Positions 1-6,019 of a stretch of DNA of 6,304 nucleotides are shown here, in pieces. Position numbers and translations under genes: made by a program. How positions within the stretch are numbered: the first letter of the stretch is position 1; every line of letters begins with the position of its first letter. The stretch is from an uncultured Oscillospiraceae bacterium (lineage in GTDB: Bacteria; Bacillota; Clostridia; Oscillospirales; Ruminococcaceae). The stretch is from contig USBC01000111.1 of the NCBI GenBank assembly GCA_900552845.1, positions 1 to 6,304 on the forward strand. Direction: 5' to 3'. The notes under the pieces were generated by a model. It was not told where the DNA came from. It saw only the letters and a list, made by a program, of their open reading frames with translations, and made no database searches.

Positions 1-210
1 TCCCGATAAGAAAACATCGTGGGCCAAGAGAGAAGCGGTATAGCTTCGGCTAGTCTGATGACGTTTCCCTCCTGCTTCGAAGCAGATAGTGTATTTCCCC
101 TCCGGGTTCGGTGTATTCAGAAAATCGTTGATTCCATCTATTTTCTTTACCGCTGCAGAAATCTCGCGCAGCGCGCTCTGCTGCTCAGTTAAACCAATAA
201 TTTTTGGCAT
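1..210 (-). CDS. N-terminal part of an unrecognised protein, cut by the window edge
   Basis: An open minus-strand frame starts at ATG 210-208 and continues for 70 codons without a stop to the window edge. The start is supported by an AGAGGT ribosome binding site seven bases upstream. The translation begins MPKIIGLTEQQSALREIS and continues with a short charged helix-like stretch (AAVKKIDGIND), then a part that looks like beta strands (KYTICFEAGGKR). There is no signal peptide or membrane segment. I do not recognise the family and assign no function. The gene lies beyond the bidirectional terminator of the catabolic operon, so it is probably a separate transcription unit in the same direction. 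Its promoter should lie within 211-343, but no convincing -35/-10 pair is visible there. The overlapping plus-strand frame at 89-400 is a shadow. Confidence 0.65.
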   Translation of the reverse strand, partial: MPKIIGLTEQQSALREISAAVKKIDGINDFLNTPNPEGKYTICFEAGGKRHQTSRSYTASLLAHDVFLSG

Positions 211-334
211 ATTCGCTACCTCTAAACCAAATATGATGAAAGATCCAGAGGTGAAAGGCGGCTCATTTTTTCTCCATCCCAACTTTGACAGCACAATTAC
301 TGTTGAATTCGACTCTCCGCGACAATGCCAACAT

Positions 335-377
335 AAAAAAAGTACCGCCTTTATCAACGTGATAAAGGCGGTTTTTT
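335..377. terminator. Bidirectional Rho-independent terminator at the end of the operon
   Basis: A perfect 12-bp inverted repeat (344-355 with 361-372, arm ACCGCCTTTATC) encloses a five-base loop. On the minus strand the stem is followed, after two bases, by seven Ts (335-341 read in reverse). On the plus strand the Ts at 372-377 (the first closes the stem) form the tail. It lies about 40 bases after the stop codon of the CoA-transferase gene and should end the operon transcript. It would also stop plus-strand transcription entering from the left. Confidence 0.87.
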
Positions 378-413
378 CACGAACGCTTTTATATCTCTGA
401 ATTATTAGCAAGT

Positions 414-1595
414 TCAGCGAATGGCTCCGCTTTCGCGTAGCGCCTGGAGCTGCTTCTCGGTATATCCAATGCTCTCAAGCACTTCATCTGTATGCTGCCC
501 TAGGGTCGGCGGCATTCTGCGAATACTACCAGGGGTCTTACTCATTTTGACCGGGATTCCCTTATCCTGATATTTTAATCCACGGTATTCAAGATCCACG
601 ATCATATTGCGGTGCAGAACCTGGGGATCTTTCATGACCTCGCTCACCTTAAGGATTGGAGAATAAAGCTGGCCATACTCGCCAAAGATCTTTTCGATTT
701 CAGCGCGTGTGTGCCGGGAAACCCACTCCTGAATTATATCGTGGAGTTCATCCACATGCTCCCACCGCTGAGCAGGAGTCGCATAATCCGGATTCGCACC
801 AAGATCCGGCCGGCCAATCGCTTCTGCAAAAGGAGCCCAGTTATTTGCGGTTGCATTACCAAGCTGGCAATAACCATCTTTTGCTTCAAATGTATCATAA
901 GGATATTCGGAGATATCACGGTTTCCCATACGTTCCGGCTCAGTTCCCGTTGCAGAGACCTGAACGATACCATGCTGGAGAAGCGCGATCAACGAGTCAA
1001 CCATAGCAACATCAATATACTGACCCTCGCCCGTTTTGCAGCGATGATATAGCGCCAGCAGAATTCCCTGTACCAAAAACATCCCGGCAACGCTATCACC
1101 AAATGCGACACCAGAGCCTGTCGGCATCCCATCAGGCCAGCCGGTCAAATACATCAGACCGCTCTGTGCCTCAGCAAGATTGGAGTAAGCCCCCTTCTTT
1201 GCATAGGGGCCTGTCTGTCCATAACCGGAAAGCGATGCCATAATAATATCCGGTTTAACTGCCATCATTGATTCATAATCAATTCCAAGCTTCGCACAAA
1301 CACCGGGGCGAAAATTCTCCACTACGATATCCGCTGTCTTCACCAGCTCAAAGAGGGCTTTCTTCCCCTCCTCGCTTTTGAGATTCAGTGCAACGCTGCG
1401 TTTATTACGGTTAGAATACATAAAGCCGATTCCTTCCCCATTCACATAGGGATTCCACATCCGGCTGCTGTCGCCGGATGTAACATTTTCAATCTTTATC
1501 ACGTCGGCGCCAAAATCAGCTAACTGCATTGTTGCTATCGGAGCAGAGTAGGCTGTACTCAGATCAATAACGCGAATCCCATCCAGTACATTCAT
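414..1595 (-). CDS. Class III (CaiB/BaiF family) acyl-CoA transferase
   Basis: This 393-residue protein moves coenzyme A between carboxylic acids in the cytoplasm. The family includes formyl-CoA transferase (Frc), CaiB and BaiF, and the length is typical. The N-terminus (LDGIRVIDLSTAYSAP, residues 4-19) and the ADVIKIE segment (30-36) are family hallmarks, as are NRNKRSVALNL (62-72), ADIVVENFRPG (88-98) and SLSGYGQTGP (121-130). Asp167 in FGDSVAG sits where the catalytic Asp169 of Oxalobacter Frc lies in LGDSNSG; it forms the covalent acyl/CoA intermediates. The C-terminal GQHTDEVLESIGY also matches the family. The gene follows the ammonia-lyase gene by 12 bases, so its likely acceptor is a beta-amino acid that becomes the lyase substrate. 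The exact acceptor and CoA donor cannot be read from the sequence. The start ATG has an excellent ribosome binding site. Confidence 0.94.
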   Translation of the reverse strand: MNVLDGIRVIDLSTAYSAPIATMQLADFGADVIKIENVTSGDSSRMWNPYVNGEGIGFMYSNRNKRSVALNLKSEEGKKALFELVKTADIVVENFRPGVCAKLGIDYESMMAVKPDIIMASLSGYGQTGPYAKKGAYSNLAEAQSGLMYLTGWPDGMPTGSGVAFGDSVAGMFLVQGILLALYHRCKTGEGQYIDVAMVDSLIALLQHGIVQVSATGTEPERMGNRDISEYPYDTFEAKDGYCQLGNATANNWAPFAEAIGRPDLGANPDYATPAQRWEHVDELHDIIQEWVSRHTRAEIEKIFGEYGQLYSPILKVSEVMKDPQVLHRNMIVDLEYRGLKYQDKGIPVKMSKTPGSIRRMPPTLGQHTDEVLESIGYTEKQLQALRESGAIR

Positions 1596-1601
1596 ACCTT
1601 A

Positions 1602-1609
1602 CCCTCCTT
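1602..1609 (-). promoter_or_regulatory. Ribosome binding site of the CoA-transferase gene, overlapping the upstream stop codon
   Basis: On the minus strand, AAGGAGGG starts inside the TAA stop codon (1610-1608) of the ammonia-lyase gene and ends six bases before the ATG at 1595. Ribosomes finishing the lyase therefore terminate on the start signal of the next gene. This suggests translational coupling and matched amounts of the two enzymes. Confidence 0.82.
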
Positions 1610-2060
1610 AGTCTTTTTCCCACCACATTTTCCCGTTATGTGGACAGAAGGGGATCTCTTCCTTGGGAATCTGAAAACCACGATTCATTTCCTTGGGAAT
1701 GACACCAACATACGACCCTTTTGCAACCAAAACAGGCGGTTCAATAATGTTACAGGCACTGCTCTTACCACTCTTATCTACAAGTTCGCAGACCTTATAA
1801 ACCTCCGCTTCCCAATCAAACGAGGTATTCCCCCAGCGGCTTACCCATGTCTTGATCTCAAGAAAATCGCCAAGATATACAGGGACAAACTGTTCCACAT
1901 GTTTCCAACAGGCAAGGAGGCCCTCATCACCACCGACCATGATCGGCAGCTCAGTGCCTGCATCGTCCATCAGTTCAATAATACGCGCACCGGCAACCAG
2001 GTTGCCCGCGTAATGCGTATCGTTAACGCCCATCCGCAGTCTCATAGTTCCACGTTCCAT
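1608..2060 (-). CDS. Beta-aminoacyl-CoA ammonia-lyase (beta-alanyl-CoA / 3-aminobutyryl-CoA type), hotdog fold
   Basis: The 150-residue product should remove ammonia from a 3-aminoacyl-CoA to give a 2-enoyl-CoA. Relatives are Acl of Clostridium propionicum (beta-alanyl-CoA to acrylyl-CoA) and Kal of lysine fermentation (3-aminobutyryl-CoA to crotonyl-CoA). Shared motifs, from memory of these proteins, are HYAGNLVAGARI (residues 16-27), GTEL (35-38), GDEGLL (44-49), PVYLGDFLE (60-68), GNTSF (77-81) and EPPVL (107-111). The small single-domain size matches the family. I chose ATG 2060 because AAAGG lies ten bases upstream; an in-frame ATG at 2078 would add six residues but has no ribosome binding site, and ATG 2045 (MRLRMGV) is a third option. 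It is third in the operon, coupled to the CoA-transferase that would supply its substrate. The substrate side chain is unknown, and a hydratase or thioesterase role is less likely. Confidence 0.87.
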   Translation of the reverse strand: MERGTMRLRMGVNDTHYAGNLVAGARIIELMDDAGTELPIMVGGDEGLLACWKHVEQFVPVYLGDFLEIKTWVSRWGNTSFDWEAEVYKVCELVDKSGKSSACNIIEPPVLVAKGSYVGVIPKEMNRGFQIPKEEIPFCPHNGKMWWEKD

Positions 2061-2112
2061 AGTACAACAACCTTTCATTCAAATTTGATGAATAAATGTC
2101 TCCTCAACAGGA

Positions 2113-2142
2113 GCACCTGCCGCATGCGTCCGCGGCAGGTGC
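2113..2142 (-). other. GC-rich intercistronic stem-loop between transporter and lyase genes
   Basis: A perfect 11-bp inverted repeat (GCACCTGCCGC, 2113-2123, with its complement at 2132-2142) flanks an eight-base loop. It lies in the 116-base gap between the transporter stop and the lyase start. Neither strand has a T-tract after the stem, so it is not a standard terminator. It could protect the 3' end of the upstream message, mark a processing site, or partly reduce read-through so that membrane protein and cytoplasmic enzymes are made in different amounts. Confidence 0.6.
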
Positions 2143-2176
2143 AAAAGAAGGGGCAGACGGAAAGCTTCTACTGATA

Positions 2177-3361
2177 TTAAAGAAGTTCCACAACAATTCC
2201 TGCAATCAAAACAGATACGACGGTAACGGTCGCAAAACCTGCAATTACATACGGAGTGCCCAGCTTGCTCTCAATATAATCCCGTTCCTGCTCGGTCTTG
2301 CCAGTCGTAGTAGCGATCTCCCGCACAAGTACAACATTTGTGGGGAATCCAAGGAACTGTTCGACCCCAATTCCGATTGCCAGATTGCGGCTGCCACATA
2401 TTTTCCATGTAGGAAGGATCCAGCCGGCAAGGAAAATCCCTGCGACGGCAGCTGCAAAAATCACAACGACCTGGAACAGAAGTGTGCCGATATCGCTCAA
2501 GGAAACCTTCGCCAAAGCAGGAATGATAGCACCAAACATGGCAATCATCATAATGCCGGTGGATTTGGACTGATCCAGCAGCTTCGGAGGGGCGATCCCA
2601 ATAGAATTGCACAGGGCACCAAGGAGCAATGCCCAAATGCCATAGTTAACACCGGTCAAAGAACCGATCGTCGTTGCAATCCATGCAAAGAATGCTGTAA
2701 TGCCAATCATTACGGTAGAGGAATAGAATGCCTTGTGCTTCTGGTAAAAGGGGACTCTCGCGGGCCCTTTCCCGCTCTTGTCACCGGTCTGAAGCGCTGC
2801 CATGTGGCCTTCAGGATCCTTGCGGAATTCCTCCAGGAGACGATTCGCTTCTCTAACCCCAAAATAGGAGGCAAGGGGTGCTCCAACGAGTTTCTGCAGC
2901 GCATAGATAACAGCTGCCAGTGCCGCAGCAATGGTCATACCCTTTTCAAGCGCGCCCTCGGTCATAATCTGAGTAGCAATGGTTCCGCCGTTCACAACCG
3001 GAATGGAAACGAGAGCAGAATCCATGCCAATCAGAGGGGAACAGCAAAGGATAATGATGATAGAACAGACCATACAGATACAAGCCATCGCAAGAGTACG
3101 CCACTCCTGAATCAATTGTCTGATATTGACGCCCGAACCAAGGTTAAAAATAACCATTGCCGGGCACCATTTGGCAATTATAGTCAAGCCCGCTTTATCG
3201 ATAATGTCAGGAGGAAGCACCCCGGTCAGGAAGCCAGCCAAAAAGATTAAAAATGCGACCATGATCCCGGAAAGTTTGCCTTTTGTTGCAATGCCAATGA
3301 CCTCACCGACCAGGAAGATCCCCAGCACAACAAACAAATAGAATTGCATGGTTCCAAACAT
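2177..3361 (-). CDS. Multi-spanning membrane transporter, probably an ion-coupled carboxylate/amino-acid symporter
   Basis: The 394-residue protein is almost entirely hydrophobic. Likely membrane segments lie near residues 5-25, 32-50, 60-76, 88-110, 115-132, 141-165, 213-233, 240-258, 267-286, 293-317, 327-345 and 370-392. A charged cytoplasmic-looking loop (about 169-211) separates two halves. Each half carries a Gly-rich broken stretch (VVNGGTIATQ at 122-131; EQFLGFPTNVV at 334-344), as expected for two-repeat secondary carriers. The arrangement recalls the GltS sodium/glutamate symporter and bile-acid-symporter-like folds, but I cannot name the family securely. The ATG at 3361 has AAAAGGAG seven bases upstream. 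It starts 41 bases after the M20 hydrolase gene and is followed by the lyase, so it probably imports the operon's substrate, for example an N-acylated or peptide-bound beta-amino acid. Export is possible but less likely. A long antisense frame overlies it and is an artefact. Confidence 0.72.
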   Translation of the reverse strand: MFGTMQFYLFVVLGIFLVGEVIGIATKGKLSGIMVAFLIFLAGFLTGVLPPDIIDKAGLTIIAKWCPAMVIFNLGSGVNIRQLIQEWRTLAMACICMVCSIIIILCCSPLIGMDSALVSIPVVNGGTIATQIMTEGALEKGMTIAAALAAVIYALQKLVGAPLASYFGVREANRLLEEFRKDPEGHMAALQTGDKSGKGPARVPFYQKHKAFYSSTVMIGITAFFAWIATTIGSLTGVNYGIWALLLGALCNSIGIAPPKLLDQSKSTGIMMIAMFGAIIPALAKVSLSDIGTLLFQVVVIFAAAVAGIFLAGWILPTWKICGSRNLAIGIGVEQFLGFPTNVVLVREIATTTGKTEQERDYIESKLGTPYVIAGFATVTVVSVLIAGIVVELL

Positions 3362-3402
3362 GATAATTCTCCTTTTCTATTTACTACAATGTCACAAACA
3401 GA

Positions 3403-4662
3403 TTATTTGGCCCACTTAAGTGCGGACCCCGCAAGCGCCTTGACGCCATTGAGCATTGCCGCTTCGTTCGGGTCAAATTTGGGGTTGTGATTCGTTATCG
3501 TCTCATGCGGATCATCAGACGGCCAGGCAATACTCAACCCATAGAACAGCCCAGGGCAGCCCTCAGTATACCAGGAATAATCATCAAGGTTAGCAAAAGA
3601 GAGATCAGCGCGGGTTGTAAAAACACCTTTACCAAACAGCTCGTCCAAATTCTTTTGCGTTTTTTCCAAAACTTCTGGATCGTTGTAAAGGCCAGGCACC
3701 CAAGTCATCTTGATTTCAGCTGTACAGCCAAGCGCTTCCGCTGTTTTGGTCACAATCTCAGTGAACCGCTCTTCGAGATAATCTCTTTGTGTACGGTCTG
3801 TGAAGCGCAGCGCTCCCTCGATAACTGTGGTATCAGCAACAACGTTGAACTTCGTACCACCCTTGATCATACCCATCGTAACGGAAACACTATTTTTATA
3901 AATATCCGTCGTTCCGCTTGGGATCGTCTGGAGTGCCGTAATAATGTGTGCAGCAGCCTTAATACTGTCACGCCCCATCCACGGGCGGTTGCCATGTGCG
4001 CTGATACCCTTAATTGTTATACGCACGATGTCCATGCAGTAACCTACCATGCCCGGAATAACACCAAGCATTCCAGCGGTATCTCTGGGTGCAAAATACC
4101 AGATATGCTGACCAAACATAACGTCAGGGCGATTGGCAATGTAATGCGGATCCTCTATGAATCGTGCTGCGCCGGATTTCCCTTCCCAATCAGAGGCACA
4201 GCCTTCTTCCGCGGGTTGGAAAACAAGTAAGACCCTGCCGTTGAGTTCCTCTTTGCAGCGGACAATCACTTCCGCAGCACCCATTAGCATTGCTGTATGC
4301 ATATCGTGCCCACAGGCGTGCATAACAGGAACTGTTCCCTGGTCACCCCAGGTTGCGGTCTTTGTGGAAGCATAGGGCAAGCCAGTGTCCTCCTTAATCG
4401 GAAGAGCATCCATGTCTGCACGCAGACCTACGGTCGGACCGGGATGGGCACCCTTGATCACCCCTAGAACACCTGTGCCTCCGGCACATCCTTCGTACAC
4501 TTCATCCACACCGATTGCACGTAGGTGATCTGCAACGATTTTGCTCGTCCTAAATTCCTGGTTGCCAAGCTCAGGATTCTGGTGAAAATCCCTTCGCCAT
4601 GCAATAACCTTGGCATTGATCTCATCTGCGTATTGATTGATCAGTTCATCAAGTTTCGCCAT
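3403..4662 (-). CDS. M20D-type metal-dependent amidohydrolase/aminoacylase
   Basis: The 419-residue cytoplasmic enzyme should hydrolyse an amide or peptide bond with a two-metal centre. Motifs, numbered from ATG 4662: RDFHQNPELG (24-33), RADMDALP (81-88), HACGHD (115-120; Cys117 and His119 as metal ligands), QPAEEG (149-154; catalytic and ligand Glu pair), QHIW (185-188), ISAHGNRP in the lid domain (220-227) and NHNPKF (391-396; last ligand His). The family includes hippurate hydrolase, N-acetyl-diaminopimelate deacetylase and IAA-amino-acid hydrolases. A stretch of about ten residues after the Glu pair (155-165) seems longer than in the usual family pattern and may shape specificity. ATG 4662 is preferred because AAGGAG lies eight bases upstream; GTG 4671 overlaps that site. 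As first gene of the operon it likely releases the beta-amino acid from an imported conjugate. The substrate is not readable. Confidence 0.92.
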   Translation of the reverse strand: MAKLDELINQYADEINAKVIAWRRDFHQNPELGNQEFRTSKIVADHLRAIGVDEVYEGCAGGTGVLGVIKGAHPGPTVGLRADMDALPIKEDTGLPYASTKTATWGDQGTVPVMHACGHDMHTAMLMGAAEVIVRCKEELNGRVLLVFQPAEEGCASDWEGKSGAARFIEDPHYIANRPDVMFGQHIWYFAPRDTAGMLGVIPGMVGYCMDIVRITIKGISAHGNRPWMGRDSIKAAAHIITALQTIPSGTTDIYKNSVSVTMGMIKGGTKFNVVADTTVIEGALRFTDRTQRDYLEERFTEIVTKTAEALGCTAEIKMTWVPGLYNDPEVLEKTQKNLDELFGKGVFTTRADLSFANLDDYSWYTEGCPGLFYGLSIAWPSDDPHETITNHNPKFDPNEAAMLNGVKALAGSALKWAK

Positions 4663-4740
4663 ATTCAGCACTCCTTTTCCCCGGTTTTATGCCGCCCATG
4701 GGTCAGCAGCTAAATCCGGAATGTTTTGTTTTTTACAGTC

Positions 4741-4769
4741 GGTACTCCAACGGAGGCCGGCTCCTTACC
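4741..4769 (-). other. Overlapping short inverted repeats in the operon leader
   Basis: Read on the minus strand, the segment holds GGAG, then CTCC, then GGAG, bordered by GGTA and TACC. The central CTCC can pair with either GGAG, which gives two mutually exclusive small hairpins, and GGTA/TACC can close the whole. If transcription starts near 4770 this would be the very 5' end of the operon RNA. There is no T-tract, so it is not a terminator. Each stem has only four base pairs, so the structure may be incidental. Confidence 0.3.
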
Positions 4770-4776
4770 TACCTTT

Positions 4777-4804
4777 GGTATAAAGATAACATGCTAAACG
4801 GCAA
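4777..4804 (-). promoter_or_regulatory. Candidate sigma-70-type promoter of the catabolic operon
   Basis: On the minus strand, TTGCCG (4804-4799) and TATACC (4782-4777) are 16 bases apart; each matches four of six consensus bases. Transcription would start near 4770 and leave a leader of about 108 bases before ATG 4662. The weak match would suit an activator-dependent promoter. Other placements in this AT-rich region cannot be excluded. Confidence 0.3.
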
Positions 4805-4833
4805 AAAAACAGCGATTCTTTTTCAACACTTTA

Positions 4834-4848
4834 TTGAGGTTTTCTCAA
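4834..4848. promoter_or_regulatory. Candidate LysR operator dyad (TTGAG-N5-CTCAA)
   Basis: TTGAGGTTTTCTCAA is a perfect dyad with five-base arms around a five-base spacer. It lies about 30 bases upstream of the candidate operon -35 box, where a LysR-type activator would be expected to bind. Outer TTTATT and AATAAA elements (4830-4835, 4855-4860) also mirror each other, but around a different centre. The spacing is not the exact T-N11-A rule, so the call is tentative. Confidence 0.35.
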
Positions 4849-4880
4849 CTATTGAATAAAAACAGGTCTAAAATCATCTG

Positions 4881-4901
4881 TATGAGAAATTTATCTCCAT
4901 A
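4881..4901. promoter_or_regulatory. Candidate operator dyad (TATG/CATA with inner GAGA/TCTC)
   Basis: TATG at 4881-4884 mirrors CATA at 4898-4901, and GAGA at 4884-4887 mirrors TCTC at 4894-4897. Together they give an imperfect 21-base palindrome with an AT-rich centre. It lies between the two divergent start regions and is a plausible second site for the adjacent regulator. Confidence 0.3.
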
Positions 4902-4916
4902 AAACCGCAAAGTTTT
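4901..4916. repeat. Short inverted repeat (AAAAC-N6-GTTTT)
   Basis: AAAACCGCAAAGTTTT has five-base arms around a six-base spacer and abuts the dyad at 4881-4901. It may be part of the same regulator-binding region. In AT-rich DNA such a repeat can also arise by chance. Confidence 0.22.
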
Positions 4917-5000
4917 GTTAATCATGACAATAGAAATGTAGGTTCCCTTATCTATAATGACGAATTTTCAATTTTGTCTCCATCTTTCCCTTTTTTCCGT

Positions 5001-5020
5001 TATAATGATGCTGCAGGGGG
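5001..5020 (+). promoter_or_regulatory. Start signals of the LysR gene: TATAAT and ribosome binding site
   Basis: A perfect TATAAT (5001-5006) is followed by AGGGGG (5015-5020), which lies seven bases before the TTG at 5028. The ribosome binding site decides the start codon. No good -35 box is found 16-18 bases upstream of this TATAAT, and initiation there would leave a leader of only about 15 bases. The second TATAAT at 4953-4958 is therefore an alternative promoter position, also without a clear -35. Confidence 0.5.
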
Positions 5021-5027
5021 TGGCGAA

Positions 5028-5954
5028 TTGTCAATTTCAGCTTATGAGATCGTTCAGCATGTTGTGGAACAAAAAAGCTTTAACCGCGCCGCGGAGATCG
5101 TCAATCTGACTCCGGGAGCCGTCAGCCGCTCTATCAGTGGCTTGGAGAGCCTGTTAGGATTTCCCCTTTTTGTACGAAGGAAACGCGGTGTCGAACTGAC
5201 CCAGGAGGGCGAAATCCTCTATCCGTACATCTGCGATATTCTGCGCAGGGAGGAAACTCTGCATCAGAAAGTGGCGGAAATTCAGGGACTGGCCATCGGT
5301 TCTGTGCGAATTGCTGCGCTTGGAAGCGTGTGCATAGCATGGCTGCCGCAGATTATCCGCTCATTTAATAGAGTCTACCCGCATATCCACGTCATGATTT
5401 CTGAAGCCGAATCCTCCGATATTGTTCGCAGTGTTCGGGACAGCTTTGCTGATATCGGGTTTGTTGCTTTGCCCGGCGGAGAGGGCTTATGTGAGATTCC
5501 TCTGTACGAAGACCCTTTATACTGTGTCACCCCGCAAAATTACTTTCCCAAAGAGAAACACTTTGTCACGGTAGAGGATTTGGCGCAGATGACATTTTTG
5601 ACCCCTCAGAATGGACGAGATATTTCAGTTATTCTTGACTTATTTGAAGAAAAAGACTCTTATCCTTACTCCATTCCGGTTATGGGTGACAATGCCACGC
5701 TTGCAATGGTTGAATGCGGCATGGGTTCCAGTATTATTCCTGGCTTATTTCTCGGCAACCGTACTGTCCGCGCCGGTGTATATCCCATTGTTCCCGGGCA
5801 CTATCGCACAATCGGACTTATCACTACCTCCCGTGAAAAATTATCCCCTGCCACGCATCGAATGGTTCAGCACATCATTTCACAAATGAAAGAACGCGGG
5901 CTTCTGCATCTTCATGAACAGGTGCCTGAATGGATGTCACTACAATCCGATTAA
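5028..5954 (+). CDS. LysR-type transcriptional regulator, divergent to the operon
   Basis: The 308-residue product has the standard length and layout of LysR-type regulators. A winged helix-turn-helix occupies residues 1-60, with FNRAAEIVNLTPGAVSRSISGLE at 18-40 as the recognition region, then LGFPLFVRRKRGVELTQEG. A linker helix follows (about 60-90), and then a periplasmic-binding-protein-like effector domain (about 95-295), beginning GSVRIAALGSVCIAWLPQII. TTG 5028 is chosen because AGGGGG lies seven bases upstream and because it places the DNA-binding domain at the N-terminus. An upstream in-frame TTG at 4974 would add 18 residues that do not look like the family and has no ribosome binding site. 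Position and orientation point to control of the adjacent operon, probably as an activator responding to a substrate or CoA intermediate, with autorepression. The inducer is unknown. Confidence 0.93.
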   Translation: MSISAYEIVQHVVEQKSFNRAAEIVNLTPGAVSRSISGLESLLGFPLFVRRKRGVELTQEGEILYPYICDILRREETLHQKVAEIQGLAIGSVRIAALGSVCIAWLPQIIRSFNRVYPHIHVMISEAESSDIVRSVRDSFADIGFVALPGGEGLCEIPLYEDPLYCVTPQNYFPKEKHFVTVEDLAQMTFLTPQNGRDISVILDLFEEKDSYPYSIPVMGDNATLAMVECGMGSSIIPGLFLGNRTVRAGVYPIVPGHYRTIGLITTSREKLSPATHRMVQHIISQMKERGLLHLHEQVPEWMSLQSD

Positions 5955-6019
5955 AAACCCTCTACAATCCAAGTAAAAGTATCCAAGCTATTTTGAAAGA
6001 CAGAATTACCTGGTTTTGC

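Larger units (their letters stand above)
4663..5027. promoter_or_regulatory. Divergent control region between the operon and the LysR gene
   Basis: These 365 bases contain no convincing gene. They are AT-rich in the middle and right, and hold the start signals of both divergent units. Visible elements are a GC-rich repeat cluster (4741-4769), a possible minus-strand promoter (4777-4804), three dyads (4834-4848, 4881-4901, 4901-4916) and two TATAAT sequences on the plus strand (4953-4958 and 5001-5006). LysR-type proteins usually bind such shared regions, repressing their own gene and activating the divergent operon. That role is inferred here from layout. Confidence 0.7.

Noticed and set aside
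285..313. Perfect TTGACA at 285-290 as a plus-strand promoter
   Set aside because: No acceptable -10 box lies 16-18 bases downstream, and the only thing it could transcribe ends in the terminator at 344-377.
89..400. 103-codon plus-strand frame at the left end
   Set aside because: It overlaps the minus-strand gene start at 1-210 and reads straight through the bidirectional terminator. It has no family features.
2113..2142. Stem-loop considered as a terminator of the transporter transcript
   Set aside because: No T-tract follows the stem on the minus strand, and no separate promoter for the downstream genes is evident.
1638..2174. 178-codon plus-strand frame antisense to the lyase gene
   Set aside because: It is a shadow of the ammonia-lyase gene, whose motifs are unmistakable, and it also crosses the stem-loop at 2113-2142.
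2096..3250. 384-codon plus-strand frame lying antisense to the transporter gene
   Set aside because: It mirrors the transporter codons, is rich in Asn, His, Cys and Gln without any domain pattern, has no ribosome binding site, and runs through the intercistronic stem-loop. The minus-strand frame has clear membrane segments and start signals.
3487..4230. 247-codon plus-strand frame antisense to the M20 gene
   Set aside because: The minus strand here encodes all M20 motifs. The plus frame has no recognisable protein features.
4741..4758. Possible five-codon leader peptide (TTG start after AAGGAG) in the operon leader
   Set aside because: The frame is only TTG-GAG-TAC-CGA-CTG-stop, with no run of regulatory codons and no terminator to control. 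Chance occurrence is more likely.
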